NCBI GenBank assembly: GCA_963930645.1
Contig: OZ005652.1
Span: 270,376,689-270,440,688, forward strand
Direction: 5' to 3'
Source: Salticus scenicus
Lineage: Eukaryota; Arthropoda; Arachnida; Araneae; Salticidae
DNA: 64,000 nt
Program-made: the position numbers and the translations under genes
Shown: positions 1 through 12,785 of the stretch, piece by piece
Numbering within the stretch: position 1 is the first letter of the stretch
How the letters are laid out: each line of letters starts with the position of its first letter
The notes under the pieces: generated by a model
Told to the model about the DNA's origin: nothing
Database searches by the model: none
What the model saw: the letters and a program-made list of their open reading frames with translations, nothing else

Positions 1-349
1 GGATAACGATTTAGTGAAACATGCGCACTCATAGACAATTAAATCATAAAAATCTTGACTGAATAAAACCGCAAAAAATCAAGCAACTAATATTCATTCG
101 AAATGTCGTTTCGATTTAGGGTTACGCAGGCACACTGGGAAAAAGTGAATATCGGTTTAAAAGATGTATTCTTTCGATGAGCCATGATTGCGGTTTTAAC
201 GAATGTGCAGAAGCAAAATGAAAACCGATTCTGATTTCTGATACAAGCATTCCGGTTAAGTTTGGGTAGATGAAATGGGATTATTCATTCATTCAAAATT
301 CGTTTGAGTACAAGAGATTTATTTTGTCAATATTAGTATTTTCTTCTGC

Positions 350-380
<31 letters not shown>

Positions 381-1715
381 CCAGTTCCTATAATTTATAA
401 ATAAGAAATCCCAGTTTATGTCTATTAGATAAGTGAATTAACCATTCTTTATTAATATTTTATGTAATTAATAATATTTCTTCATTAAATTCATTAATAT
501 TAGTACAGAATACGACATTGTCATATTGTCAAAAATAAATTAATTCAAACAACGGCGTTATTTTAGATATGATTATTTTAATATCTAATTTTTATTTATT
601 TGGAAGGTATGCGTATTTAAAGGGTATGCGTACTCGAAGGTATGGGTATTTCGAACAGTATGAATATTTAAAAATAATTTTAAATGCTCTGAAAATTGAT
701 TTTTTTTCCTCTTCAAATGCACCAAATTGTTCTTTCTATCAAATTTATTTCCCTATACTGAGTTAGCTATTTAAGTCTTTTTGTCTTTTGTAATATTTCA
801 TGTAATTTAATCTAAAATAAGTAAAAATTTTAAAATTTCAATAAAAAAAGTAAATCTCGTAAACTTTTTAAAAAGAATTGTATTTTAGAAAATTTTAATT
901 AAGAATTATATTTATTAGGAGATTCAAGGCACTAGAAATTTAATAACATGTGTGAAGCGCTTCTCTTAATTAGCAATTTTCTGCTGATACTAGCAATTTT
1001 GCAATTTATTCGCATGTAAGTGGGGCATATAAATATTTTAGTGCATTACAAAGTAGTACGAAATAGTAAAATTCTGAATTTATCAATTAGTTAAAATAAT
1101 AATAATAAATTTGGGTGTTTTAAATGTTCTGAATGTTACTCATGAAATGTCACGTCACGAGTCCATATAATATAATTTGTGATAAAACAAAACTGCGCTA
1201 TATTAATTATACTGATGTATAAATTTTGAACTGTAGAAAATAATGAATAATTTTATAATAATTAGTATTAAAGCATTATACCTTTATCAGAAGGTTGTTT
1301 CTTAGACGGACTAAGAACATGATTTGACAAGTATTTATTTTACAGAGCAGTATTAAGTGTACATTTTTTATATAGAAAATATTGCTAGCGCTCGAATAAT
1401 TTTATATCCGACTATATATGGAGTAATGTTATAAGCAATACCATTATATGGCTCAACCTCATTTTTAAGTTTTCTACTTCCTGCGATTGAATTTAAGTTG
1501 CACCAAAATTGGAGCTACCATACATCCACTCACAAGGGAAGTATAAATCGGTAAAATTCCTATTGAAACCAAACCAAGATTAAATTAAAAGAGAGGTCGA
1601 AAACATTGGCTAAATGGTAAATTTTGAGCAACAATTCACTTATGGGTTAAGATATGACCCTAGAAAATTTAATCCCTTTTATGAAAATCAACGAAATATA
1701 ATAAGTGGGCAAAAA
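1..1715. other. AT-rich non-coding stretch
   Basis: I see no gene in this stretch. The longest open frames are short, low-complexity and have no recognisable domain. It holds a T run at about 352-380 and scattered short A/T runs. No paired terminal repeats were recognised. Confidence 0.6.
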
Positions 1716-1783
1716 AGCGTGGCACAGTGTCAGATGTTTGACTTGAGACAAGAAGATCTCCAGTTCAATCCCCGTCTCGGTAA
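1716..1783 (+). repeat. Degenerate tRNA-like (SINE-type) segment
   Basis: The plus strand shows a box-A-like run (GCGTGGCACAGTGTCAG) about 40 bases ahead of a box-B-like AGTTCAATCCCCG, the spacing expected of RNA polymerase III internal promoters. A T-rich tract follows within 30 bases. A full cloverleaf cannot be drawn without mismatches, so a functional tRNA is unlikely. I read it as a tRNA-derived repeat fragment, related in shape to those near 4.1, 6.8, 42.1 and 53.1 kb. Confidence 0.35.
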
Positions 1784-1789
1784 AATTTG

Positions 1790-4071
1790 ATTTTTCTTTC
1801 TTTTTTTTCATAATACTAATATTTGGTTTATCTAAAATTAACAAATGATGGTAAAAAGTTAAACCATGAGGTGGTTGCAGCTACTTCAGTACCAAGTTTT
1901 GGTTCAAACTAACACCAAACTTTTTATATTGTAACGCTGTACTACTGAGACATTAAACCCAACAAACTAACTATAAACCGTCTCTACATTCTAAAGAAAA
2001 CTGCTAAAAGCCCTTACGTGTAGGGATTATACCCTACAATTGGTAACGCTGTATAAATCGATATATCCTTATATCGGTAGTTTAGACTAACGATATATCG
2101 AATTAAGAAAAATCAACTTCACCCAGCACTAGCTCCTATAAAGTGTAAGGTTGTGCATGAAGGAATTGGGTTAGTGTTGGAGAAAGTTGCCTGTCAGTTT
2201 AATTTAGATTCCAGGGGAAAGGTTTGAAGCGTTAGAGAAAATTGTGAGGTTTTGATGTTAAGTTGAATTTTGTTATTATTATGTTATTACCTATGTTAAA
2301 TGTTTTAAGATAATTGAATTAAAGTTTTTCTCCAGTTTATACTTTGAAAAAAAATTTCAAAAAAAAAAAAAAAAACGGAAGCGTACTTTTTTTGGATGGA
2401 GTCTTTCGCAGGTAGTTTATTCATGCTTTAAGTTTAAGATCTGTTAGCGTTCTATTTAATAAAAGTTAAATTATGAATATGTAAATCCTACCTTACCCCT
2501 ATTTAAAGTTCATAATAAAGTGAAATTTAGTCTTATTCAAGTTGTCGTTATTGTAATACTTAAAGAGTTCAGTATTTAAAATGGGATATAAACAGGATGC
2601 CGTAAACCATGACTTACAAATTAATATATTTTTAAAATTATTTATTTTCAGTAATCTACCATTCATATAATAAAATAGGAGCTTTAAATTTCTCAGGTTC
2701 AAAAAACCATTATATGAACTCACATCCTTTATTTATATGATAAATTTACATTATTACTTATCCCAGTAAAACAGTGATTGCTTCAAAAAACCGAATTAGA
2801 TAACAATTTACTACAAGTAAAACATATGCAACAACTTCAATAATATTAATATTTATGCAAAGGCAATATAATATCTCTTAACATATTTTTCGATATTTAA
2901 AGCCTCAAATAAAACATAAAATGATTTTTATTAATTCTGATATCAAATTTCCTGAAATGCGAAATATTTAAAAGTTTACGATTGAATTGTATCAACAGAA
3001 ACATTTTAACCGTTAAAAACCAAGCTGTTTAGAATACATTTGAAACTGTTTTCATTTAAATTACCTTTTATTATTTTCATTTAAAAGAAAAAAAAAGTAA
3101 AAAGAAAATTAAAATATTTTGATACATATTCATTTTCAATATTCAAAAAATAAGCCTTTTTTTTTTATGTACAGAAAAATATTAAAATTTTGTACTGCAT
3201 AATATGTGACAAATGTATTCACACTTTATCAAAATTTCTGGTTTTGTGCTCTTACAGGCGATAAAAGTAAGCCAAGCAAATTTTCAAAAGCAAATGTCAT
3301 TTTCTATCGGTTTTATTCTCCCCACTATTTTATTGATAATGCTATGCGAAAACCATGTCAGACATCGCATTCATACAATCGACGATGTATGTTGTAAATT
3401 CCATTTGTGAAATGAAAGAAATATTGAAAAGGAGTATTGATTTATCATTTCGAATAAAGAAAGAAAATTCAGAATGTATAAATGGTGTATTTTTGTTTAT
3501 ATATTTTAATTTTTTTTAAATGAATAATCAGTCTATTTTATTTAATATTTTCAGTTGAGACAATAATGTAAATATTATTTTCGGTAAATTATCATTTGTA
3601 TGGACACATGCCCAGGTATAATGTAATATAAATTTATTAATTGACTTATGTATAAATAAAGACAGAATATATTAAATTATATCACATTTTGTTTTTTAAT
3701 ATACAAACGAATTTTTGGGCATATAACTGTAACAAAACTTCCCTCCCAATAAAAAGAAATGGCTTTAGATATCGCTATGCATCCAAAGAATAACTTGTTG
3801 ATGAAAGTTTCATTCTAGTAAATCAGAAGAAAGTATAAACTGAGAATACCTTTGACCTTCGAGCGATGTAGTTAAGCTTATTTTGACAACAATTAATAAT
3901 TAAATTTATTTGACTTCTTTCAAAATAGATAAACATGTAAAAAACACTTTCATTCAGAAATATTTCTTAAAATATTAAACTTATTTGATAAATTGTTTTA
4001 ATTAACTGAAAAAATACGTAAGCCTGATATTTTGCATCATTTGAAATCAAGACAATTTTTTTATTGCGCTT
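1790..4071. other. Non-coding stretch, no supported gene
   Basis: No recognisable protein is encoded. At 3240-3396 a TTACAG acceptor-like site precedes a 50-residue open frame, and an AATAAA lies at 3655-3660. A short 3' exon is conceivable but no homology is visible. An A run lies at about 2360-2375. The rest is AT-rich. Confidence 0.5.
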
Positions 4072-4180
4072 TGGCCGAAAATCGAGATCGAATCACTCGC
4101 GTGGTAGTCGAGTGTTCTATAACTGAACCACCGATTAAGTGCGGTTCGAGTGCGGTAGGTAGTGAGATCAAACCCAGGTG
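4072..4180 (-). repeat. tRNA-like, possibly dimeric repeat fragment
   Basis: On the minus strand a box-A-like GGTGGTTCAGTTATAGAAC is followed by an ACTCG...CGAGT stem and a T-arm-like GAGTGATTCGATCTC. A second T-arm-like GGGTTTGATCTC lies just upstream on the same strand (about 4164-4175), as if two tRNA-derived halves were joined. A long T run sits at 4192-4210. A functional tRNA is doubtful; a tRNA-derived SINE remnant fits better. Confidence 0.4.
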
Positions 4181-4515
4181 ACTGCTCGTTTCTTTTTTTT
4201 TTTTTTTTTAATTAATATATATAAATGAAATAAAACAAAATATTAAAATAAATGAATAATTTTAGGGAAAATAAATATAAAATTTAATTATGAAATTAAA
4301 AATAAATATACTCTATACAAAGGTATTATTAAGGAATATAGGGTAAAATTATCTCTTCATGGAAAAAAAAAATATATATATATAATATATATATATATAT
4401 ATGCTTAAATTTACAAATTTGGTGTCAAGTTAATAATGACTATGATTAGAAATTAAATTAAAAAATGATCAATGTATAAACGCAACGTATAAAAGAAAAT
4501 TTATCACAATTATTT
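4181..4515. other. T run and (TA)n low-complexity DNA
   Basis: It contains a T run at 4192-4210 and an AT microsatellite at about 4371-4403. No gene is visible. Confidence 0.6.
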
Positions 4516-6017
4516 TCATTGCAATCTTGTTCCATCGCGAACATTTTGGAAACTAGTGGGTTTTTCTTCGAGATAACCAGCTTTGTAAAATGCATAAATA
4601 ACAAGATTTTTAAATTTTGGAGATGTAAACTGGTTATAAATTAGTGAAACCATTTTGAGAAAATTTACCCTTGTGCTTAACTTAATTGGGAGTTCCTCGA
4701 AGCTTACAAAATTTGACAGTTGTTTAATAAAATATTTAAAATAAAAGTTGAATGCGACGTCGAGTGGTTGAGCAATAGCTGTTGTCCGCTCAGGAATTTT
4801 CATGCGCAAAATTTCTTTTTTTATCATTGAAATATTTTTTCAAACTGAAGACTTCCAATGAGGCTCCCAAGAATCAAGAAGTAAGATATCCTTATCCATA
4901 TTACAAATTTCAGGAATAAAACAATCATCCACCCAACATTTTGTTAAATCTCCAGTCCTCTTTCCTGATTTGCTGCAAATAACAAATAAATTTGACAAGA
5001 CTGTATAATTATATCTATTTCTTGTTGCACTTTTGGACCAAATTTATTTCCAGGTGGTTCTTGAAGACAAACTAATAATTTTGGAGAAAGGGTACCATCT
5101 ACAAATATTCCTTTATAAATTGTATTAGAGTGGGTTGCGTGGGATTCGGAATTAACTTTTATTACAGTTTTTTTTCCCTTCCAATATAAGACAAAGTTCT
5201 ATTTCTGGAAATTTCTTGTGCCAGCCAACATGATCAAAATTTAAAAGTTGTGAAGGTTCAAGGTTTGTTTCAATAATGTTTTTTTCTTTTACTGATTTTC
5301 GGAAATTTATCAAGTTTTTCTGCATCGTTTTTTTTTTTTTTTTTTTTTTTTTTTTTCCTTTTTCAGCGCTTACTGACTGAAATTATTATTGTACTTTTGC
5401 GTGATGAAATGCGATACATCTTTTTAAAGCCATTGATCCATGATTGAGATGCTTTAAAGTTTGGTAAACCGATTAAATTTGCCTTTTGTCTTGCGTATCG
5501 TCATAAATCAATAGCATAAACTGGTAAAGATTTTGCTCTTGCAGAATCAAAGTTTGTTTTAAAATGTGTTTTGATTTATTCTGATTTTGTCTTCGTATTT
5601 CCCTTTTCTTCAATGAATTTCTCCCATCTAGGCAATTCATAGAGATTTTCTAAATATCTACTTCCTTTTTGTTGGTATGTTTGCAATGTATAATGATACT
5701 CTCCATATTTTTCTTTGTTCTCTTTATAGAATTTCACTGCTTTCTTCATGGATTCTTCTGGAATATCACTTAAGCACCGTCGTTTACTAGTAGAAGGTTC
5801 CTGCCATTAATCAACACTATCTTTTTCATCATCATTTTCCTCTTCACTCTCTTCAAGGTAATCCAAAGTTTCGAAATCGAAGATCTTCGTGAACACAAGC
5901 CAAAATATCTCTAAAGATTTGACTTGCAACAGACATTTCATTTTCTGTAATTTTTTTTTTTTTTTTTGGTAATTTCAGATCTTCAGGAAATTTTTCCTCA
6001 ACAATTCTTCTAAACAT
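4516..6017 (-). pseudogene. Pogo/CENP-B-type DNA transposase relic
   Basis: Reading down the minus strand gives fragments of one transposase in order, in shifting frames. An N-terminal part begins near 6017 (MFRRIVEEKF) and a second candidate start lies near 5936 (MSVASQIFRD). Around 5400-5480 there is a CENP-B-like helix-turn-helix segment ending in the motif ASQSWINGFKK. Then comes a DDE_1-type catalytic part: LLLDSWEPHW near 4885 supplies the second acidic residue, and TTAIAQPLDV near 4755-4785 the third. The last 103 codons (4516-4827) are open. Frameshifts, stops and long T runs at about 5331-5356 and 5950-5967 interrupt it. Such proteins cut and paste their element at TA sites. No terminal inverted repeats were found, so element limits are unknown. 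The class call is fairly sure; the precise lineage is not. Confidence 0.65.
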
Positions 6018-6802
6018 TTTAAAATATATCCTGGATGAATCATTTCTTTTTTTTTTTTTTTTTTCTTTTTTCCCTTTAAAATAAGTATTTGCTTACAAAC
6101 ACCGAAAAAAAAGTTTTTTGCTCTGAAAATTAAATTCCAAAATTATCCATGCAAGTTTCGATCTACAAAATAATAACAACTATATAAGTAAAAGTTCTTT
6201 ATTTTTCTGCATGAAAAATAATTCAATTAAAAGCAGACGATAAACGCTTTAGCAGCGTTGGCAAAAAATATTAATTGAGAATTTAAATAAATAAATAATT
6301 AAATAGAATAAAATAAAATAAAAATAAAAGTAATATTTTTCTTTGCATTATTCATTTATTTAAGTTAGAAAGAAAAATGAAATGCATTTATTCGCTTGAA
6401 ATAAAATGTTTTAATAATTTAATAGAAGAACTATTTATTTTCATGCATGAAGAATAACAAAATTAAAAGCAGACAATCATCATTTGCCACAAGCGGCTTT
6501 AACGTAAAATACTAATACAAAATTAAACTGAAACTTTAAGAAAGAAAAAAATGTGTAAATAAAATTTATTTTCTCTTAAACTCTTCATTTATATAAATTA
6601 CAAAGAAAACTTAAAAATATTTTTTTCAGTTGAAAAAAATTATTTTTAATAATTTAATTAAACATTTAAATATATTTTTAAATTTAATTTAATAATTATC
6701 TTCCTTAAATTTTTCATTTATTTTATTAAAAAAAAGTATATATATATATATATCTGTATATGTATATTTGGGAAAGAAAGAAAAACATATAAAGGTAAGT
6801 GC
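6018..6802. other. AT-rich non-coding stretch
   Basis: It contains a T run at 6049-6064, scattered A/T tracts and a short (TA)n at about 6737-6753. No gene was found. Confidence 0.6.
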
Positions 6803-6886
6803 TCCGTCGAGGTTCGAACGCAGGAACTGCGTAACACGAATCCAAGACCATGTCACTGAACCACGCTTCTGCGACCTGGAGTCTTC
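6803..6886 (-). repeat. tRNA-like repeat fragment
   Basis: On the minus strand a box-A-like GTGGTTCAGTGACATGG is followed about 35 bases later by a box-B-like GCGTTCGAACC, then a T-rich stretch. The T-arm stem does not pair well, so I read it as a tRNA-derived repeat rather than a tRNA gene. A 62-codon open frame overlaps it upstream (6853-7041, minus) but shows no known domain. Confidence 0.35.
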
Positions 6887-7639
6887 TTAATTCGTTTTTG
6901 ATAAAAAGCACCTAAAAGTTTAAGGGTCATTTCTTGCGCCCTGGGGAGTTGTTGTAGGAAATTTGAACGCTGTCCTATGTTTTCGACCATGCTCTTTAAT
7001 TGAAGCTTGATTTGGTTTAAATCGGAATTTTTCTCATTCATACTTCCCTTCTTAGGGTAATTAGTGACGCCATAAATGTTCGCCCTAAAGTGTTCTCTAT
7101 CCAGTAATGGCAGATTGGGGGCTTTTTTTTAATCAGTATCCACCACTAAATATTAGTTGTGACGGTTGTCTAATGAATTTGTAGATTAATCATCTATTAT
7201 ATATACCAAATATCACTTCTCAAATTTATTGGTGACTATTGAATAATAAAAAAGAAACAATCTGGCAGCACTATCTGTAATGATCAGCACAAACCCAATG
7301 TAAAATCACACTTGGAGAAAAATCCTCAAGAAAAGGCCATTTGGGGGGAAAATTAGCCGTGTTAAATTTTGAAATTCCTATCTGGCAACACTGATTACAC
7401 CTCAGATTCATCAGACAATGCCGTTTGGAAATTGCGTGATATATTTTCATTAAAATGTCTGTAACATGGCAATATTGATCAGCAATAAAAATTTAAATTT
7501 TCTTTCACTTTATTAAAAATTACATTTTTACATTCCGAACACTAAAGTGAGGAAAGTATTGTAAACATGTCAAAAATCTGAGTTTGTGATATTGGTGTTT
7601 CTGCACGTTTTGATGTCATCTGAATTCATATTTACAATT
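6887..7639. other. Non-coding; diverged MITE copy at about 7110-7262
   Basis: No gene is supported. The interval at about 7110-7262 resembles, in reverse complement, the interior of the small inverted-repeat element at 17259-17421. Shared pieces are the runs around AATATCACTTCTCAAATTTATTGGTG and the CAGTATCCACC end. It appears to be an older copy of that family. The motif TCTGGCAACACTG occurs at about 7381-7393 and again near 55091. Confidence 0.4.
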
Positions 7640-7812
7640 TTTACGATGATGCATGTGTGTACGTATATAAGTGAACACGATAATGTCTATACGTTTTTGT
7701 TCGAATGAGCGGAAATTTGGTACGTATATTATAGGTCACAATAGCACGAACCCTATTAATTTTGGTGAGTCTAGCATTTATAATGTTTTTTCATGGACAC
7801 AAAGAAAAAATA
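7640..7812 (+). repeat. Tandem repeat unit, left of the Tigger insertion
   Basis: This segment shares TTTTGGTGAGTCTA and ACACAAAGAAAA with units at 10329-10500 and 10500-10680. It breaks off at a TA dinucleotide (7811-7812), exactly where the Tigger element begins, and the array resumes at TA 10329-10330. Removing the insert restores a period of about 163 bp, against 170 bp between the two uninterrupted units. Confidence 0.6.
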
Positions 7813-7868
7813 TTTGTCGATTATCCGAACTCCAACTATCCGAACAGCCTAAAAAAAAAAAAAACAGC

Positions 7869-7904
<36 letters not shown>

Positions 7905-10328
7905 TAACCGAACTTCCAGTTATCCAAACACCATATATTTTCTCAATCCCCCTACCCACTCTTCAAATTTAGCATACGAAATCGAATCCCAGATAAGTGA
8001 TTCGTTGGGAGCAGTAACAAAGGAATAAAAGGCTTGGTGAAAGGGTGTATAATCAAGCTCAAAGCACAAAATTCCTGCTCATATCACCTTCCCTTCGCAT
8101 TGTATCCTTCTTTTGTCACCTTCGCAGTGACCTTTTCATAATTCTTTCTATCTCATAATAACCCTGCATAGCCGTATGCTTTAAAATCGTAGGGCGTGGG
8201 GGATTATAGTGATGGATGGTATTAAGCAATTGAGAGTTGTGAGCAGTCGAAGGAAACGTCTATTTTATCAGTCGTTTTTACTCGAAAATTTTCAATACTC
8301 GTTAATCTAACTATTGAGGTATGTTGCTTCCGGAAAAGTAACAGATTAAAGAATAATTACAAAAAAAAAAGGACACCACAAGCCACTCCAGTCCAGCTTA
8401 TTGAAAAACAGGTTTCTTGGAAGAGTTGACTAACTGCACTCTTGATCTGAAACAGTTTGGTTCATTTCATTTAGAACTAAGGTGAAAATAAGATGTCTGT
8501 CAAGCGAAAACTAATTGTTCTGTCATTGAGAGATATAGTAAAGATATTGGAAAGGCTTAAAAATAGCGAAGCAGGTACAAAATTAGCAATGACGTATGGT
8601 GTAGTAAAGTCTACGATATCAGAAATTAAAAAGAATCAAGATTCCATAATAAACTGTATAACGGCACTTGAAAGTGAGAAAGAAGCTTAAAACGAAAATC
8701 TATGAAAAGATCTTACGATGATGAAGTTCATAAAGCTCTGTACATGTCTTTTTTACAAAAACGCTCATCCGGTCATCCAATATCTGGACACCTATTATGT
8801 GAGAAGGCACTAGTTTTCAATAGAAAGCTGAATGGAGAAAATACATTTCAAGCAAGTTCTGGGTGGCTTCGAAATTTTAAGTTACGCCATGGTATACGAG
8901 GAATCGGACTATTGGCGAAAAATTTTCTGCTCCTACGGCGGCCGCTACAAAATTCATAAAAGAATTTACGGAATTTATTGAAGCCGAAAAATATAAAGAA
9001 GAATTCATTTACAATGCAGTTGAGACTTTTTTTTTTTTTTTTTTTTTTTTTGAGATCTGTACCACGAAAAACATTAACATCTGGATTCGAAAAAAACGCT
9101 TCTGGTAATAAATTAAATAAGGAAAGAATAACGATTCTCACGTGTGGAAATGCAACAGGAAATCATCTAATGTCCTTGTTCGTGATAGGAAAGGCAAAGA
9201 AGACTCGATGCTTCAGAAACTGGAAAACTTTACCAGTTATTTATACTTCTCAGAAAAAGTCTTGAATGAATATGGACATTTTTATTGATTGGTACGATAA
9301 CACTTTCATTCCTAAAAAATAGCATCAAGAAAATTTGAAGAAAACAGGTAGAGTGCTATTATTTCTCGATAGTGCACCTTCCCATCCGTATGAAGACACC
9401 CTTGAACGTGAAAATGGAAAATTCCGGGTAAAGTTCTTACCACCTAATATAACATCTCTAATCCGACCCATGGATCAAAGTGTGATAGAGATATTCAAAC
9501 GACTTTACAAAAAGCAAATGTTAAGCTCCTTTTAACAGAAAGCTCCTTTTAACAGAAGAAACAGAAGATTCTGATTCCCAACATACGAAAGTTGATTTGG
9601 AAGATTGTTGCATTATGGCTGCTGATTCCTGGAATCTAGTTAAATCCCCAAGATCAAAAAAGGCTTGGAATACAATTTTAAATAAAGAAAAAAATGATAA
9701 TGTATTAGAAGAATCTAGTAAAGAAAATGAGGAATGTAAAACAATAAAGGAGATGGGAAGAATCCTAAGTTATGAAGAAAATTAAATTAACGAGTGGTTA
9801 AATAGTTACGTACTTGACCCTGGATATAAGATTTTAAATGGTGATGAGATTGTGGATGAGGTTCAAGGTGAAAAGTAAAATGAAGAAAATGAAAACGAAT
9901 GCTTTTAAAATGACCCAGGTCCATCACATAACGAAGCCTTTGAATGTTTGGAAACAGCTATGAAATGGTTTGAACGGCAGAACTACGCAGAACCTATTCA
10001 ATTAACATTTCTAAGAAGAATTCGAGATATAACAGCATTGAAAAGAATGTCTTCTTCGAAGCAAGCAAAAATCAAAAGCTTTTTTGCCCTAATTAAAATT
10101 AAATTATAATCTCTAGAGTTAAAAAAAAATTAAAAAGACAAAATAATAATAATAATAATAAATAAATAAATAAATAAATAAATAAACATGCCAGCACAGA
10201 TTGGTGCTGCTACTCCTAAGCCTGCATAAATTGTGAAGGTTTCTCTATTGTCACAATATCACTTAAATTGTCTGTCCAATTATCCGAACTAGGGTCTGTC
10301 CCGACGTGTTCGGATAATTGGTGCTCTG
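7813..10328 (+). mobile_element. Tigger/pogo-type DNA transposon, decayed
   Basis: The element sits between TA dinucleotides. The right end reads, in reverse complement, CAGAGCACCAATTATCCGAA. The left end is worn (TTTGTCGATTATCCGAAC) but keeps the TATCCGAAC core. That core recurs as a subterminal repeat at about 7837 (left) and 10280 (right). Between the ends lies a broken transposase. A-rich runs at 7851-7863 and 7870-7901 and a T run at about 9029-9050 are internal. The insert splits a tandem repeat, which dates it after that array. The element is non-autonomous. Confidence 0.75.
8493..10107 (+). pseudogene. Tigger/jerky-like transposase, broken
   Basis: The start at 8493 (MSVKRKL) opens a CENP-B N-terminal helix-turn-helix, KILERLKNSEAGTKLA followed by YGVVKSTISEI. 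After a frameshift near 8690 comes the second DNA-binding domain (FQASSGWLRNFKLRHGI, about 8848-8905). Another shift near 8920 leads to the catalytic core. There the first acidic residue, normally Asp in the DETG motif, reads Val (NAVET near 9014-9028) and is followed at once by a T run that replaces the next residues. The second Asp is kept in LFLDSAPSHP (about 9364) and the third in RPMDQSVIEI (about 9468-9495). C-terminal homology continues in broken frame to about 10107. The protein would bind the element ends and cut at TA. Missense loss of the first Asp plus frameshifts make it inactive. Confidence 0.8.
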
Positions 10329-10740
10329 TATGGCTCATGAGATCAAATTATTTAAAGTCCGATTGCGTCTGAATTCCTTATTTGAATGAACTGAAAATTC
10401 ATGCATAAGTTACAGATCACAATCGATCAAACAATATAGATTTTGGTGATTCTAACTCTTATTATTTTTTTTACAGGCACACAAAGAAAATAGTTTATTA
10501 TTGTGGCTAATGGGCTCAATTTATTTAAAATGCAATATCTAAATGCCTCATCCAATTGATCTGAAAATTTACATGCATGTTATAGGTAACCATCACACGA
10601 ACTTTATACATTTTGGTGAGTCTACTAGCGCTTATAGAATTTTACTGGGGCACGACGAAATTCTTTCAATATGATCTATGGGTTCAAATTATTTAAAGCA
10701 CAATAGCGTTAAATTAAATGACATAGTGTATGAAGAAAAG
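10329..10740 (+). repeat. Tandem repeat units, period about 170 bp
   Basis: Two uninterrupted units carry TTTTGGTGATTCTA at 10441 and TTTTGGTGAGTCTA at 10611, a spacing of 170 bp. Other shared blocks are the ACACAAAGAAAA tract, the TCAAATTATTTAAAG tract and CTGAAAATT. The same unit lies left of the Tigger insertion at 7640-7812. Confidence 0.65.
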
Positions 10741-11165
10741 TACTCATACACCCTATTATAATTTTCTCTTTTGCTTATTTAACGATTTCTATTACTTTAA
10801 TTAATTTATACAACCGCTAATTACTTAATGTTCAGAAAGTCGAGTAGAGTTACTTCAGATTTTTTATGTTGTACGAGTGATAATAATTAACAAAAAGCTA
10901 TAACATGCATATACATAAACAAAACATATGTCAATACTACTGTTGTATGATGATTAATAAAAACATTATGAACAAATATTATAATTTAAAACAACAGCAA
11001 TGGACAATTTAGATATTTTCATATAAATTATTGTTAGGTAACCTTTTAACATTTACATGAAGTTAAACAGATTTGTTTTGTAATTTCTCGGAAAATATAG
11101 TTTTTTAATTAAATTATTTTTATGAAATCATTTTTTTAAGTCTAAAATCTGCTTAAAATAACAAA

Positions 11166-11205
<40 letters not shown>

Positions 11206-11524
11206 AGAGAGAGAGAATATTTAAACTAAGTTAATGTTTTATTAAACTTTATACTCTGACTGTCATCATGAGCTGTTTAACAAGTCTTACTTGGAATCCA
11301 GCAGAGTTGAAAAAATTTATAATTTATTCCGAAGCATTATTAGCTCCGCTTTCTTTTCACACCACTATATCTTTGGAGTAATTTCCTTCTCATTCAGTCG
11401 TAGGTACTTATTCCTGAAAATTACTCTATAAAATGTATGGTGTGAAAAAATGGAGGTTCTAAAGAGTCTTCAGATTAAATTATAAAAGTTTGCAACCTTT
11501 ATTCCAGTTATTGTCAAAAACACT

Positions 11525-11561
<37 letters not shown>

Positions 11562-12347
11562 CAATTGACAATTTTTACGTCCACCTACTTTTCTTTTATT
11601 AAAACAGTAAACCACGTCTATAGGGTTAATTTTACGCACTACTATTTGAATGATTCAAATTTTATCATGAGCAATCTATGCGGTAGATGAAACTTTTCTT
11701 TTTCGTTATTGTGCTGGTTAAGAAAAAAGTAGAATTTCAGGCTTGTTTACTTAATTAATCAAGAATTCTCATTTCCTTTCACCAGAGTTTTAAAAATAAT
11801 TCTTTGACAATATTTGCGTTTAACGTTGTTGTTGTATATAGCTTTATCCATATTTAAAATGTTAATGTATTTTCTTTAAATTTATCTACTACATTTTAAG
11901 GATTTCTTCGTCATCTGATGCAAACGTTTATAAGAGAACGCCCGCTAAGCAGAATGAAGAGAGAAAAAAAATAACTATATCTCGAAAAATAATAAATAAA
12001 ATGAGCTTCAAACTTTTAAGCATTGACATTAATTTTATGTAAAAATTAATGTAAGCCATAATTCATAATGTTTTTTGAATATTTATTAATATTTTCCTCA
12101 ATTTAATCTTCTGAATCAAAAATTGTCATCTATTTCGTTTGGGTTTCTTCACTGTGCCTTGTAAAAGAATATAAATATTACTTTTCATTTCTTTATCTTA
12201 CTTTTAGTGCAGATATTAATAAAACTTTACAATATGAACTTAACATTAGCATCTTCAAATTTTAACGCTTGTAACTGCATAAAAATATAAGTGAAATATA
12301 CAACCACTATACTTTTCACATTTCTCCGACTCCAGGAATTTAAATAT
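10741..12347. other. AT-rich non-coding stretch
   Basis: No gene is supported. It contains very long homopolymers: A at about 11168-11204 and T at about 11526-11561. Short open frames across the T run translate to poly-Phe and are artefacts. Confidence 0.6.
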
Positions 12348-12737
12348 AAAACCAAATAATCTGATGTGTCATTCACACGACTTTCTCTTACCCTGAAATT
12401 TAATACTATAAATACAGGTTGCAGATTAATAGGTAAGATAACGAGTACTGTTATGTAAACATATGTTAAACAATTCATATTAGGCTTCTGAAGAGTTTTA
12501 TATGATAATTAGTTCTGTGTGAGGGGGGCTACCTCCCCCCTCAATCCCCCGTTTCATTAAGGCACCTACATTTATATAGAATTTAATTCGGTCATTAAAA
12601 AATAATTATCTTTTAAAAAAATAATTTATTAAAACTATTATTTAAAAAAATTATCTTTTATGGTAAGGCAGATGATTTCCATATTATAGAAGTAGTATAA
12701 CACCAAATATCCAAAAAAAGTCCATTTTATTCTCAAA

Positions 12738-12785
<48 letters not shown>

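Noticed and set aside
6853..7041. Minus-strand 62-codon open frame with a helical look
   Set aside because: It is short and has no recognisable family; it overlaps a tRNA-like fragment and cannot be separated from chance.
7671..8028. Poly-Lys open frames
   Set aside because: They read through the A run at 7870-7901 inside the Tigger left end and have no conserved flanks.
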